A model generated the notes under the pieces. It was not told where the DNA came from. It ran no database searches and saw only the letters and a program-made list of their open reading frames with translations. Positions 51,893-59,241 of a stretch of 64,000 bases of DNA are shown here, one piece after another. Position 1 is the stretch's first letter. Each line of letters begins with the position of its first letter. The position numbers and the translations under genes are program-made. The stretch comes from Lachnospiraceae bacterium. GTDB lineage: Bacteria > Bacillota > Clostridia > Lachnospirales > Lachnospiraceae. The stretch is from positions 4,002,501-4,066,500 of the forward strand of contig AP025573.1 of the NCBI GenBank assembly GCA_022845895.1, in the 5' to 3' direction.

Positions 51893-52579
51893 ATGCAAAT
51901 GAAAAAATTAAGCCTTCTAAAAATGGTCCAGCTGACTGTACTTGTCATCCTGACCCTGGTCAGTATCTGTCTGCTCCTGAATTCGGATATCAAGCGGTAT
52001 ATTTTTTCCAATATGGCTGCGACCATCCTGTTTGCAGTGGTCTGGATAATTTTAATAGCAAGTTTTATATTTCTTTTGATGGATTTTAATGTCATTTCTG
52101 AAATGAAGCTAAACTATCACAACCTGTATCAGGTAGCCTATTCCGATCCTTTATCCGGAATACCCAACCGGTTCAGCTGTGACGTATTAATTGAAAAGTA
52201 TATTGACCAGGATCTTCCGGACAGCGTCGGCTGTGCCGTACTGGATTTGACGAACCTTCCGGAAATCAATTCCAAGTATAACCATGCTACTGGAAATAAG
52301 CTGTTATCCGAGTTTTCCACGCTTCTTTCTTCCGCAGCAGCCAATCATGGCTTTGTTGGCCGGAACGGCGGTAATAAGTTTCTCGCTATCTTTGAAGACT
52401 GCGACAGGGCTAAACTTAATAATTTCCTGGAAAGTGTCGAAAGGAAGGTAGAGAGGCACAACGCCTCTTCAAAATCACTGCCTATCGAATATAAAGCCGG
52501 ATTTGCTTTGAACAGCGAAGAAGAATTCCTGCAGATTACCAGGCTTATTGCTCTCGCCAACCAGCGGGTATACGAATAA
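51893..52579 (+). CDS. Membrane protein with degenerate GGDEF domain
   Basis: A 228-residue protein with two membrane helices (MVQLTVLVILTLVSICLLL and NMAATILFAVVWIILIASF) and a short GGDEF domain. The domain entry DPLSGIPNRFSCDVL fits the family, but the signature GGDEF is replaced by GGNKF (GRNGGNKFLAIFED), so diguanylate cyclase activity is unlikely. It could bind c-di-GMP or act in protein contacts. AAGGAG is 9 bases upstream of the ATG, and a TATAAT box lies at 51835. It is the first gene of the plus-strand cluster leading to the sigma factor and pilus genes. Confidence 0.85.
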   Translation: MQMKKLSLLKMVQLTVLVILTLVSICLLLNSDIKRYIFSNMAATILFAVVWIILIASFIFLLMDFNVISEMKLNYHNLYQVAYSDPLSGIPNRFSCDVLIEKYIDQDLPDSVGCAVLDLTNLPEINSKYNHATGNKLLSEFSTLLSSAAANHGFVGRNGGNKFLAIFEDCDRAKLNNFLESVERKVERHNASSKSLPIEYKAGFALNSEEEFLQITRLIALANQRVYE

Positions 52580-52598
52580 AGAAAAGGAAATTAAGCTT

Positions 52599-53189
52599 AT
52601 GGCAGAATTAGATTATGAATATATTGCCGGACTGGTTAAAAAGGCTCAAAAAGGAAACAGCGATGCTTTTGCTGAAATCTATGCCGCTACTTACCAGAAG
52701 CAGTATAAATTCACGTATCAGTATGTTAAAGATGCCTACCTTGCACAGGACATCCTGCAGGAAGTATACATACTCGTATTAAAAAATATCACAAAGATAA
52801 AAAATCCACGGCTTTTCATATCGTGGCTGAACCAGATAAATTTCCGTATATGCCTGAACGCCTGCAAGAAGCGGCGCCAACAGGTTCAGGAGCTTGGCAG
52901 CACAACCGACGGCCGTTCTATAATGGATACAAAGCCCGGCGACGGTCTGAATCCCGAGCAGGAGTTCGCACGGAAAAATGCCAATGAAGAGCTGATGGAA
53001 AAAATCCTTTCTCTCCCTCCCCAAGAATCCCAGGTTATAATCATGAAGTATTATAATGAGATGAAGCTTGAGGAAATCGCCAGTGCTATGGATATCAGCC
53101 GTAGCACTGTTAAGCGGTATCTTGCCCATGGACGGGCAAGTCTTGAAAAATTACTGGGAGAACAGAAAGGAGGAATCAACATTGGATAA
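52599..53189 (+). CDS. ECF-type RNA polymerase sigma factor
   Basis: A 196-residue sigma-70 family protein. Region 2: FAEIYAATYQKQYKFTYQYV, LAQDILQEVYILVLKNI, LFISWLNQINFRICLN. Region 4: LMEKILSLPPQESQVIIMKY and the helix-turn-helix EIASAMDISRSTVKRYLAHG. I start at ATG 52599 (MAELDYEYIAG), with AAGGAAA about 9 bases upstream; the longer frame enters the GGDEF gene. The next gene starts inside its last codons, an arrangement usual for a sigma and its anti-sigma. It may drive the genes of this cluster, which is inference. Confidence 0.9.
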   Translation: MAELDYEYIAGLVKKAQKGNSDAFAEIYAATYQKQYKFTYQYVKDAYLAQDILQEVYILVLKNITKIKNPRLFISWLNQINFRICLNACKKRRQQVQELGSTTDGRSIMDTKPGDGLNPEQEFARKNANEELMEKILSLPPQESQVIIMKYYNEMKLEEIASAMDISRSTVKRYLAHGRASLEKLLGEQKGGINIG

Positions 53190-53907
53190 TACGAACACCA
53201 ATCCTGATAGAATACCCGAACTGGATTCTGAAACTGCCAACCAGCTTCTTAATAATATCTTTGCAGAATGTGAAGTCGTACCTAATGCTATTCCTCTTGA
53301 AACGCTTGAGTCTTGGGGAAATTATAAAAAGACGGAGTTCCGTCTTGGCAGAGTCATCTCTTACGTTGTCCTCGTAATACTTGTCCTGCTGCCGCTTCTC
53401 TTCTTCCGCCCTACCATCATTGCACAGAGGACAAATGTAGATTCTACAGACAATGCGGTCTATGAGATACAGGTCAAGACGCTGCTACCCGTGGATGGAG
53501 TGTCGGCGACGATAGACGGTACCCCGGTTTCGCTGGAAAAGGTTGATTCTAAAAACTACATGGTAGCCATACCACAGAACGGTACGCTGCTGATCAAAGC
53601 TACGGCCATGAACGGACAATACTCGGTCAAAAAATATGAGGTGACTCATCTTGATATGGACAAACCGGAACTGATACGGTCATACACAGAGAATGGATTT
53701 ATAAACATCGTCGTACGTGACACTTATTCGGGCATAGATTATGAAGGCATATCCGGAACTGCCTCTGACGGCAATACAGTTGAGCCTGAGGCCGTCGATA
53801 AAGAAAACGAAACCATAACATTTAAAATACCGAGCCAGCCGGTGAACATCATGATACCTGATAATTCAGGCAATACGCTGGAAATACTAATATCACCTAC
53901 GGAATAG
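53182..53907 (+). CDS. Single-pass membrane protein, probable anti-sigma factor
   Basis: A 241-residue protein starting at TTG 53182, 8 bases inside the sigma gene, with AGGAGG 8 bases upstream. The much longer frame from 53068 has no such site. A cytosolic part of about 60 residues (LDSETANQLLNNIFAECEVV) is followed by one helix (VISYVVLVILVLLPLLFF) and an extracytoplasmic beta-rich domain with two Ig-like or carboxypeptidase-regulatory-like parts (VDGVSATIDGTPVSLEKVDS, YSGIDYEGISGTASDGNTV). Overlap with the sigma gene and the topology suggest it holds the sigma factor and senses something outside. No anti-sigma family was recognised by sequence. Confidence 0.75.
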   Translation: MDNTNTNPDRIPELDSETANQLLNNIFAECEVVPNAIPLETLESWGNYKKTEFRLGRVISYVVLVILVLLPLLFFRPTIIAQRTNVDSTDNAVYEIQVKTLLPVDGVSATIDGTPVSLEKVDSKNYMVAIPQNGTLLIKATAMNGQYSVKKYEVTHLDMDKPELIRSYTENGFINIVVRDTYSGIDYEGISGTASDGNTVEPEAVDKENETITFKIPSQPVNIMIPDNSGNTLEILISPTE

Positions 53908-53926
53908 TCAAAGGAGGATACTGCAC

Positions 53927-54850
53927 ATGAATAAGAAGACAATATCTCAATCTGTATTGTTGCTTTTCCTGTGCTGTATCCTCTTTTGCAGCTGCGGGGG
54001 GAAGAAAAGTTCACCCTCCAGGTCAGGACCCGTACGTGACAATACTCCCCAGGCCCTTGTACCGGAGGCGAGCGGGACAACTACATACGGTAATGATATC
54101 GTGACATTTGATGCATCTCACACGGACCAGGGCTATATGATGGTGCAGTACAGGGGCACTAACGGGAAAGTCAAGCTGCAGTTTGCCGCTCCTGACGGTA
54201 CCACTTACACCTATCTGCTGTCCCAGAGCGGAGGCTATGAGACATTCCCGTTCTCGGCCGGAAGCGGCACCTATTCGGCAAGCCTGCTGGAAAATGTACA
54301 GGACGATATGTACAGTATCGCCTTTGCCCAGGATATCGAAGTAAAAATCGCAGATGAATTCACCCCTTTTCTCTACCCGAACCAATATGTCAGCTTTACC
54401 CCTGATTCAAAGGCTGTCAAAAAGGGAGAAGCATTGGCTGAAGGGGCACATTCTGATTTAGAAGTTGTAGAAAATATATATCATTATGTAATCAAAAATG
54501 TATCTTATGACAATGAAAAAGCATCTTCCGTTACTTATGGTTACCTTCCTGTCGTTGATGAGACACTGGATACCGGAAAAGGGATCTGCTTTGACTATGC
54601 CTCCCTGATGGCTGCAATGCTCCGTTCGCAAGGCATCCCTACCAAGCTGGACATAGGGTATGCGGGAGACGCATATCACTCCTGGATCAGCACATATGTG
54701 GACGATAAAGGCTGGATAGACAATATCATCGAGTTTGACGGCACTTCATGGGAGCTGATGGATCCTACCTTCGCCGCTAACAGTGACAACAAGTCTTTGA
54801 AAGAAGCCGTCGGAGACGGAACAAACTATGTGTTAAAATATACGTATTAG
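53927..54850 (+). CDS. Lipoprotein with transglutaminase-like domain
   Basis: A 307-residue exported lipoprotein. The signal (SVLLLFLCCILFCSC) ends in a lipobox with the acylated cysteine in LFCSCGGKK. An N-terminal beta domain (about 45-140) is followed by a transglutaminase-like fold with the full triad: cysteine in TGKGICFDYASLMAAML, histidine in GDAYHSWISTYVDD, aspartate in WELMDPTFAAN. Such domains in bacteria act as peptidases, crosslinkers or deamidases. AAAGGAGG lies about 11 bases before the ATG. It follows the anti-sigma candidate by 19 bases and precedes the pilus-like genes. Confidence 0.88.
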   Translation: MNKKTISQSVLLLFLCCILFCSCGGKKSSPSRSGPVRDNTPQALVPEASGTTTYGNDIVTFDASHTDQGYMMVQYRGTNGKVKLQFAAPDGTTYTYLLSQSGGYETFPFSAGSGTYSASLLENVQDDMYSIAFAQDIEVKIADEFTPFLYPNQYVSFTPDSKAVKKGEALAEGAHSDLEVVENIYHYVIKNVSYDNEKASSVTYGYLPVVDETLDTGKGICFDYASLMAAMLRSQGIPTKLDIGYAGDAYHSWISTYVDDKGWIDNIIEFDGTSWELMDPTFAANSDNKSLKEAVGDGTNYVLKYTY

Positions 54851-54915
54851 TTTTGACGCATTTATTAATGGTTTAATTATGATATCGTTTAATTCTGATT
54901 AAGAAAGGAGTTCTT

Positions 54916-55965
54916 ATGGCGCAGCAAATATTTACCCTTCTTTCCAATATGGAAATATCTGCCTTCTGTTCTCAGATGGCAATGATCTTACAGTCCGGCA
55001 TCTCATCGATAGAGGGGGTTACTCTGATGCTGGAGGAAAGCAAAAGTTCTGATGAGCAGGAACTTCTTATGAGCATGCAGAAGACCCTGTTTGAAACGGG
55101 AAGCTTTTATGAAGCACTTGTCTCTACACAATCCTTTCCAGATTATATGCTGCAGATGGTAAATATCGGCGAACAGACCGGTAAGCTGGATGATGTCATG
55201 AAATCGCTTGGTGAGCACTATGACCGCGAAGCGACAATCGCCCAATCGGTCAAAAATGCCGTCACATATCCTCTTATTATGATATGTATGATGCTGCTCG
55301 TCATCGTCGTGCTCATAACAAAGGTAATGCCTATCTTCAATCAGGTGTTCCGTCAGCTCGGGAGTGAGATGACTGGTTTTTCCAAAGCCATTCTCAATCT
55401 GGGAAGTGCGCTGAACCGTTATTCAGTCGCATTCATAGCGGTGCTGGCTGCACTCATCATTTTTATCTTCTTCGTCACACGCACAAAAAGCGGACGCGCA
55501 TGGTTTGGCAGGTTCACCGCCAGGTTTGCCTGGACCCGTTCCGTATCCGAGAAAATGGCTGCCTGCAGATTCGCCAGTGGGATGGCACTGACCCTTAGCA
55601 GCGGAATGACCCAGTCGGAATGCCTGGAGCTTACATCCAAACTTACAGACAACGAAAACTTCCGCCAGAAACTGGAGCAATGCCAGGAGAAGATGCAGGA
55701 GGGTGAAGATCTGTCCCAGGTGCTGCTTGATATGGACGTTTTCTCCGGAATATACGCCCGCATGGCTTCCATTGGCTCCAAGGCAGGTGTACTGGATGAA
55801 GTTATGGGCGATATCGCGGACAGGTACCAGGAGGAGATAGACCAGAGGTTCACGAATATGATTGCAACTCTGGAACCTACTCTTGTCATCATACTTTCCC
55901 TTATCGTTGGTATGATATTATTATCTGTAATGCTGCCACTGATGGGAATCATGTCTAGCATATAG
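54916..55965 (+). CDS. pilC: PilC-like type II secretion F-domain platform protein
   Basis: Inner-membrane platform of a type IV pilus-like machine, 349 residues, with two F domains. Domain one: EISAFCSQMAMILQSGISSIEG and YMLQMVNIGEQTGKLDDVMK; domain two: CRFASGMALTLSSGMTQSECL and YARMASIGSKAGVLDEVMGD. Three membrane segments lie at about residues 117-140, 170-190 and 322-345. The two GE/GS-x-x-G motifs are those of PilC/GspF, distinct from TadB/TadC. AAAGGAG is 8 bases before the ATG. It begins a run of six genes ending with pilT. Confidence 0.92.
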   Translation: MAQQIFTLLSNMEISAFCSQMAMILQSGISSIEGVTLMLEESKSSDEQELLMSMQKTLFETGSFYEALVSTQSFPDYMLQMVNIGEQTGKLDDVMKSLGEHYDREATIAQSVKNAVTYPLIMICMMLLVIVVLITKVMPIFNQVFRQLGSEMTGFSKAILNLGSALNRYSVAFIAVLAALIIFIFFVTRTKSGRAWFGRFTARFAWTRSVSEKMAACRFASGMALTLSSGMTQSECLELTSKLTDNENFRQKLEQCQEKMQEGEDLSQVLLDMDVFSGIYARMASIGSKAGVLDEVMGDIADRYQEEIDQRFTNMIATLEPTLVIILSLIVGMILLSVMLPLMGIMSSI

Positions 55966-55983
55966 AAGATTGGGGTAATATAC

Positions 55984-56322
55984 ATGAAGCAACGTTTTGT
56001 ATCCAATAAGTCCAAATCCAACAGTAGAAATTTAATCGTTTCTATTTTAGTGTTCTTTATAATATTTGGCTGTTTCTGGTTCGGTATATCTTCCTTCTCC
56101 GATAAAGCTTCCGACCAGGAAAAGCAGACTCTGGAGACGGCGGTCAGCCGTGGCGTAGCCCATTGCTATGCCATAGAAGGCGCCTATCCGGAAAGCCTTC
56201 AGTACCTTAAGGAGCATTATGGGCTTATCTACGATGAAGACCGGTTTTTTATAGACTATCAGATTCTTGGTTCCAATATCATGCCTGACGTAACTATCAT
56301 TGATAAGGAGGATGGGCAATGA
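55984..56322 (+). CDS. Small membrane protein of the pilus-like cluster
   Basis: A 112-residue protein: basic start, one helix (LIVSILVFFIIFGCFWFGI), then an extracytoplasmic part with LETAVSRGVAHCYAIEGAYP and SLQYLKEHYGLIYDEDRFFI. The motif of a small residue, then YPESLQYL, is like the C-terminal part of short type II secretion pseudopilins, but the class III leader is missing. Its stop overlaps the next start by 4 bases. I know no named family; a structural pseudopilin-like role is inferred. Confidence 0.7.
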   Translation: MKQRFVSNKSKSNSRNLIVSILVFFIIFGCFWFGISSFSDKASDQEKQTLETAVSRGVAHCYAIEGAYPESLQYLKEHYGLIYDEDRFFIDYQILGSNIMPDVTIIDKEDGQ

Positions 56323-56804
56323 AATTCCAGACCCGCCAGAAACATATGATCGATCTTATATTTCCGATAGCTCTTTTCTTTGTCTTTGCGGCATCGTCGC
56401 TTGCCGTACTGCTTCTGGCTGCCAATCTGTACAGCTCTACAACAGGGCAGATTCAGGCAAACGACCAGAACAGGACCTGTCTATCCTATATCACTGAAAA
56501 GATACGGCAAAATGACAGTAAGGGCGCTGTTTCCATCCAGGACATAGAAGGGACCCGATGTCTGGCATTGCGCGGCAATTATAATGGTGTGGACTGTACT
56601 ACATATATATATGAATACGACGGTTTGCTCAAGGAGCTGTTCCTGAATGACGGGGTCGATATACTTCTGAAGAACGGCAAAACAATCATGGAAATCAACA
56701 GCCTTAGTATGGATAAGACCGGAACCGGGCTATTGGAATTTACATCAACAGATAAAAAGGGCGCCCAGGACTCTCTTATTATCTCAGAAAGGAGCGTGCC
56801 ATGA
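56319..56804 (+). CDS. DUF4860-like membrane protein of the pilus-like cluster
   Basis: A 161-residue protein with one N-terminal helix (IDLIFPIALFFVFAASSLAVLLL) and an extracytoplasmic domain (NRTCLSYITEKIRQNDSKGA, LALRGNYNGVDCTTYIYEYD). The lead-in KHMIDLIFPIALFF has no class III cut site. It resembles DUF4860 as I recall it, a family found beside PilC/PilT genes in Clostridia. The layout, with helix then beta domain, is pilin-like. Both ends overlap neighbours by 4 bases, so the genes are translationally coupled. Confidence 0.7.
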   Translation: MKFQTRQKHMIDLIFPIALFFVFAASSLAVLLLAANLYSSTTGQIQANDQNRTCLSYITEKIRQNDSKGAVSIQDIEGTRCLALRGNYNGVDCTTYIYEYDGLLKELFLNDGVDILLKNGKTIMEINSLSMDKTGTGLLEFTSTDKKGAQDSLIISERSVP

Positions 56805-57238
56805 AAAAACAGACCTCCAACCGCTCCGGGCTGCTTCTGATGGAAATCATCATAGCTATCCTCTTCTTTTCTGTTATCAGCGCCATCTGCCTGCAGCTGT
56901 TTGTAAAGTCACATATGATCAGCCGGGATACCGAAGAGCTCGACAGCGCCGTAAACCAGGCAGTTTCCACTGCTGATATCATACGCGGCACAGAAGACGC
57001 CGGAACTGTCCTCAGAGAGTATTATCCACATATGAAGGCAGAAGGCAGCACTCTATATATTTACTATGATAAAGAATTTCAGCCATGCACCGAAGCAGAT
57101 GCGGCCTACTATCTGAAGATAGACAAAGGGGACACAGACAGCGGTATCACGGAATACAGGCTTTCCGTTGCTGAATCTGGCTCGTCCTCACACATATATG
57201 AGTTAGATATAGTATCATACAAGCAATTGAAACCATAG
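56801..57238 (+). CDS. Type IV pilin-like protein with class III leader
   Basis: A 145-residue protein with the one clear prepilin signature in the cluster: short basic leader KKQTSNRSG, then LLLMEIIIAILFFSVI, with the glutamate at +5 after the glycine. The extracytoplasmic part (SGITEYRLSVAESGSSSHIY) resembles minor pilins of the GspI/PilV type. AAAGGAG precedes the ATG at close range within the upstream gene. Processing needs a prepilin peptidase; the only one in the window is the Tad-type enzyme at 11.4-11.8 kb. Confidence 0.78.
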   Translation: MKKQTSNRSGLLLMEIIIAILFFSVISAICLQLFVKSHMISRDTEELDSAVNQAVSTADIIRGTEDAGTVLREYYPHMKAEGSTLYIYYDKEFQPCTEADAAYYLKIDKGDTDSGITEYRLSVAESGSSSHIYELDIVSYKQLKP

Positions 57239-57251
57239 GAAAGGAGCCTCT

Positions 57252-57731
57252 ATGAAGAAAAAGACATATCCTGTAGCCAATATAGGCTCCGTATCTTTGC
57301 TCATGGTATTTATCATACTTTGCCTTGTTACCTTTGCCACCCTGTCATTGTCCAGCGCTGCAGGAGATTACAAGTACAGCAAGGATACTGCCAGACATAA
57401 TACGGAGTATTATAGTGCATGCAATGAGGCAGAACGGAAGTTGAAGGAGATTGACGGTATACTATGGAGCGCTTACAGGAACAGGTCCGATGATTACTAT
57501 GCGGACGCCGCCGCATTGCTTAATACGGTGGAAGGAATCGCCCTGGATCTATCATCTGACGAGCCGATATTGACCTTTGAAGAAAAAATCAATGAAGATA
57601 AAGCACTGAAAATTGTTCTGACACTGAATAATTCTGATAACCTTTCCGGCGGTTTTTACCGCATTACATCCTGGCAGGAGATATCTACTGCAGGATGGGA
57701 GGGAAATGACCGTCTAAAATTAATCGAATAG
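57252..57731 (+). CDS. Membrane protein of the pilus-like cluster
   Basis: A 159-residue protein with a helix near the N-terminus (VSLLMVFIILCLVTFATLSL) and a helical and beta extracytoplasmic part (NTEYYSACNEAERKLKEIDG, FYRITSWQEISTAGWEGNDR). The start KKKTYPVANIGSVSLLM looks like a PilX-type minor pilin, but there is no glutamate at +5. AAAGGAG is 7 bases before the ATG. A role as a non-cleaved pseudopilin is inferred from size, topology and place between the pilin-like gene and pilT. Confidence 0.7.
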   Translation: MKKKTYPVANIGSVSLLMVFIILCLVTFATLSLSSAAGDYKYSKDTARHNTEYYSACNEAERKLKEIDGILWSAYRNRSDDYYADAAALLNTVEGIALDLSSDEPILTFEEKINEDKALKIVLTLNNSDNLSGGFYRITSWQEISTAGWEGNDRLKLIE

Positions 57732-57743
57732 GAGATTTTCATA

Positions 57744-58802
57744 ATGAATGCAACTGATTTTTTTGAAAACGCCATAGAGAAAAAAGCATCGGATCTTTTT
57801 ATCATCGCAGGCCTTCCTGCATCTATGAGGGTCAATAATACGATCGTACGCATCAACGCTGACCGGCTTCTTCCCGATGACACGGAAGACCTGCTCCGTC
57901 AGATATACGAGCTGGCGGGAGAACGTTCCATGGACAAGCTTCTGGAAACGGGGGATGACGACTTTTCCTTTGCCATCGCGGGACTGTCGCGTTTTCGTGT
58001 TAGCGCTTACAAGCAGAGGGGCGCTTTGTCGGCCGTTATTCGTATCATTACCTTTATGCTCCCGAATCCGGCTTCGCTCGGTATACCTGACAGTATAATG
58101 AAGCTGGACCGATTCCCGAAAGGCCTGGTCCTTGTGACAGGTCCGGCCGGAAGCGGCAAGTCGACGACGCTTGCTTGTATGATAGATGATATCAACCATA
58201 ACTTTGAAAAGCATATCATCACGCTGGAGGATCCGCTTGAATATCTGCACCGGCACGATAAAAGTATCGTGAGCCAGAGGGAAATCAATGTAGATACGGA
58301 CAGTTACGTGTCTGCCTTGCGTGCCGCGCTGCGGCAGAGTCCCGATGTCATCCTGCTTGGCGAGATGCGGGATTATGAGACGACACAGGTAGCCATGACA
58401 GCCGCAGAGACTGGTCACCTCATCTTCTCGACCCTGCACACGATTGGAAGCGCTAATACGATAGACCGTATCATAGATGTGTTCCCGCCTAACCAGCAGC
58501 GCCAGATTGCTGTACAGCTGTCCATGGTACTACAGGCGGTCGTATCACAGCAGCTCGTCCCTTCTGTGGACGGCGGTATGGTTCCTGCCTTTGAGATTAT
58601 GACAGTAACCCCGGCCATCCGCAACATGATACGGGATAATAAGATTCCTCAGATAGACGGTATCATCTATTCTTCTGCCAGCGACGATATGATAGCCATG
58701 GATACGAGCCTTCTGCGCCTGTATAAAGCAGGCATCATCACAGAAGAGACCGCGCTTACATTTGCAACAAATCCGGATATGCTCGGGAAGAAATTGCGAT
58801 AG
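57744..58802 (+). CDS. pilT: PilT-type twitching ATPase
   Basis: Hexameric cytosolic ATPase of 352 residues. The N-terminal domain opens KKASDLFIIAGLPASMRVN. Walker A is VTGPAGSGKSTTLACMI, the Asp box lies in HIITLEDPLEY, Walker B is SPDVILLGEMRDYETTQVA and the His box is TGHLIFSTLHT. Near the C-terminus PAIRNMIRDNK matches the AIRNLIRE motif of retraction ATPases. In standard pili PilT works with the assembly motor PilB, which is not in this cluster. A terminator follows at 58857. Confidence 0.93.
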   Translation: MNATDFFENAIEKKASDLFIIAGLPASMRVNNTIVRINADRLLPDDTEDLLRQIYELAGERSMDKLLETGDDDFSFAIAGLSRFRVSAYKQRGALSAVIRIITFMLPNPASLGIPDSIMKLDRFPKGLVLVTGPAGSGKSTTLACMIDDINHNFEKHIITLEDPLEYLHRHDKSIVSQREINVDTDSYVSALRAALRQSPDVILLGEMRDYETTQVAMTAAETGHLIFSTLHTIGSANTIDRIIDVFPPNQQRQIAVQLSMVLQAVVSQQLVPSVDGGMVPAFEIMTVTPAIRNMIRDNKIPQIDGIIYSSASDDMIAMDTSLLRLYKAGIITEETALTFATNPDMLGKKLR

Positions 58803-58856
58803 GTTATCGCTGAAAAGAATAACATGTTAAATCAGGTTGTACAGCCAACGGTTAAG

Positions 58857-58890
58857 AAAACGCCATAAATACAAGATTTATGGCGTTTTT
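58857..58890. terminator. Bidirectional terminator after pilT
   Basis: AAAACGCCATAAAT (58857-58870) pairs with ATTTATGGCGTTTT (58876-58889) around ACAAG. On the minus strand it follows the tRNA 3' end by one base, so it probably was the tRNA terminator as well. Confidence 0.9.
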
Positions 58891-58891
58891 A

Positions 58892-58936
58892 CGTTCCCGA
58901 GGTGATTCGAACACCCGACCTACCGCTTAGGAGAAG
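58892..58936 (-). tRNA. 3' fragment of a tRNA (probably Arg, anticodon CCT), attachment site of an integrated element
   Basis: On the minus strand the sequence has an anticodon loop CTCCTAA, a variable region, the T arm GGGTG-TTCGAAT-CACCT and the acceptor half CGGGAAC plus a G discriminator. The bases 5' of the anticodon loop (GATTTTATCTT) do not pair with the 3' side of the anticodon stem, so the 5' half of the tRNA is absent. This is the expected left boundary of an element inserted in the tRNA gene. The intact tRNA should lie beyond the right edge of the window. Confidence 0.75.
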
Positions 58937-59077
58937 ATAAAATCCAATCAACCCACGTATAACCCAGAACCCTTATATGTCCTAAAAACCCCTATATTTT
59001 CTGGACTTTTTACACTTTGAATCGGGATGGAATATCCTCAAATTCCATCTCGTTTCCTCTTGTATTCTGGTGTGAAA

Positions 59078-59136
59078 TTAGCAGATTGTTAGCAGAAAGT
59101 GGAATCGAACTATGACATTCCACCATTATTAGCAAG
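59078..59136. repeat. TTAGCA repeats and hairpin near the element end
   Basis: TTAGCAGA at 59078-59085 and 59089-59096, and TTAGCAAG at 59129-59136, flank a hairpin GTGGAAT/ATTCCAC (59099-59123). Short direct repeats close to an attachment site can be arm-binding sites of a tyrosine integrase. The rest of 58937-59241 holds no gene. Confidence 0.4.
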
Positions 59137-59241
59137 TCAAACTCTCTTTCAGGACGCTTTTCTGAAAAGTAAATTTCAGAGGTTGAAATAATTATAGCAT
59201 ATCATGTAAGAAAAATAAATAAGAGTAGGAGGCCCTTTATT

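Noticed and set aside
53068..53181. Longer start of the anti-sigma candidate inside the sigma gene
   Set aside because: The extension has no ribosome site and would only be the sigma gene read in another frame; the TTG at 53182 has AGGAGG at correct spacing.
59099..59123. Second tRNA-like piece (TTCGATTCCAC on the minus strand)
   Set aside because: It forms a simple hairpin, but there is no acceptor, anticodon arm or matching discriminator; treated as part of the element end.
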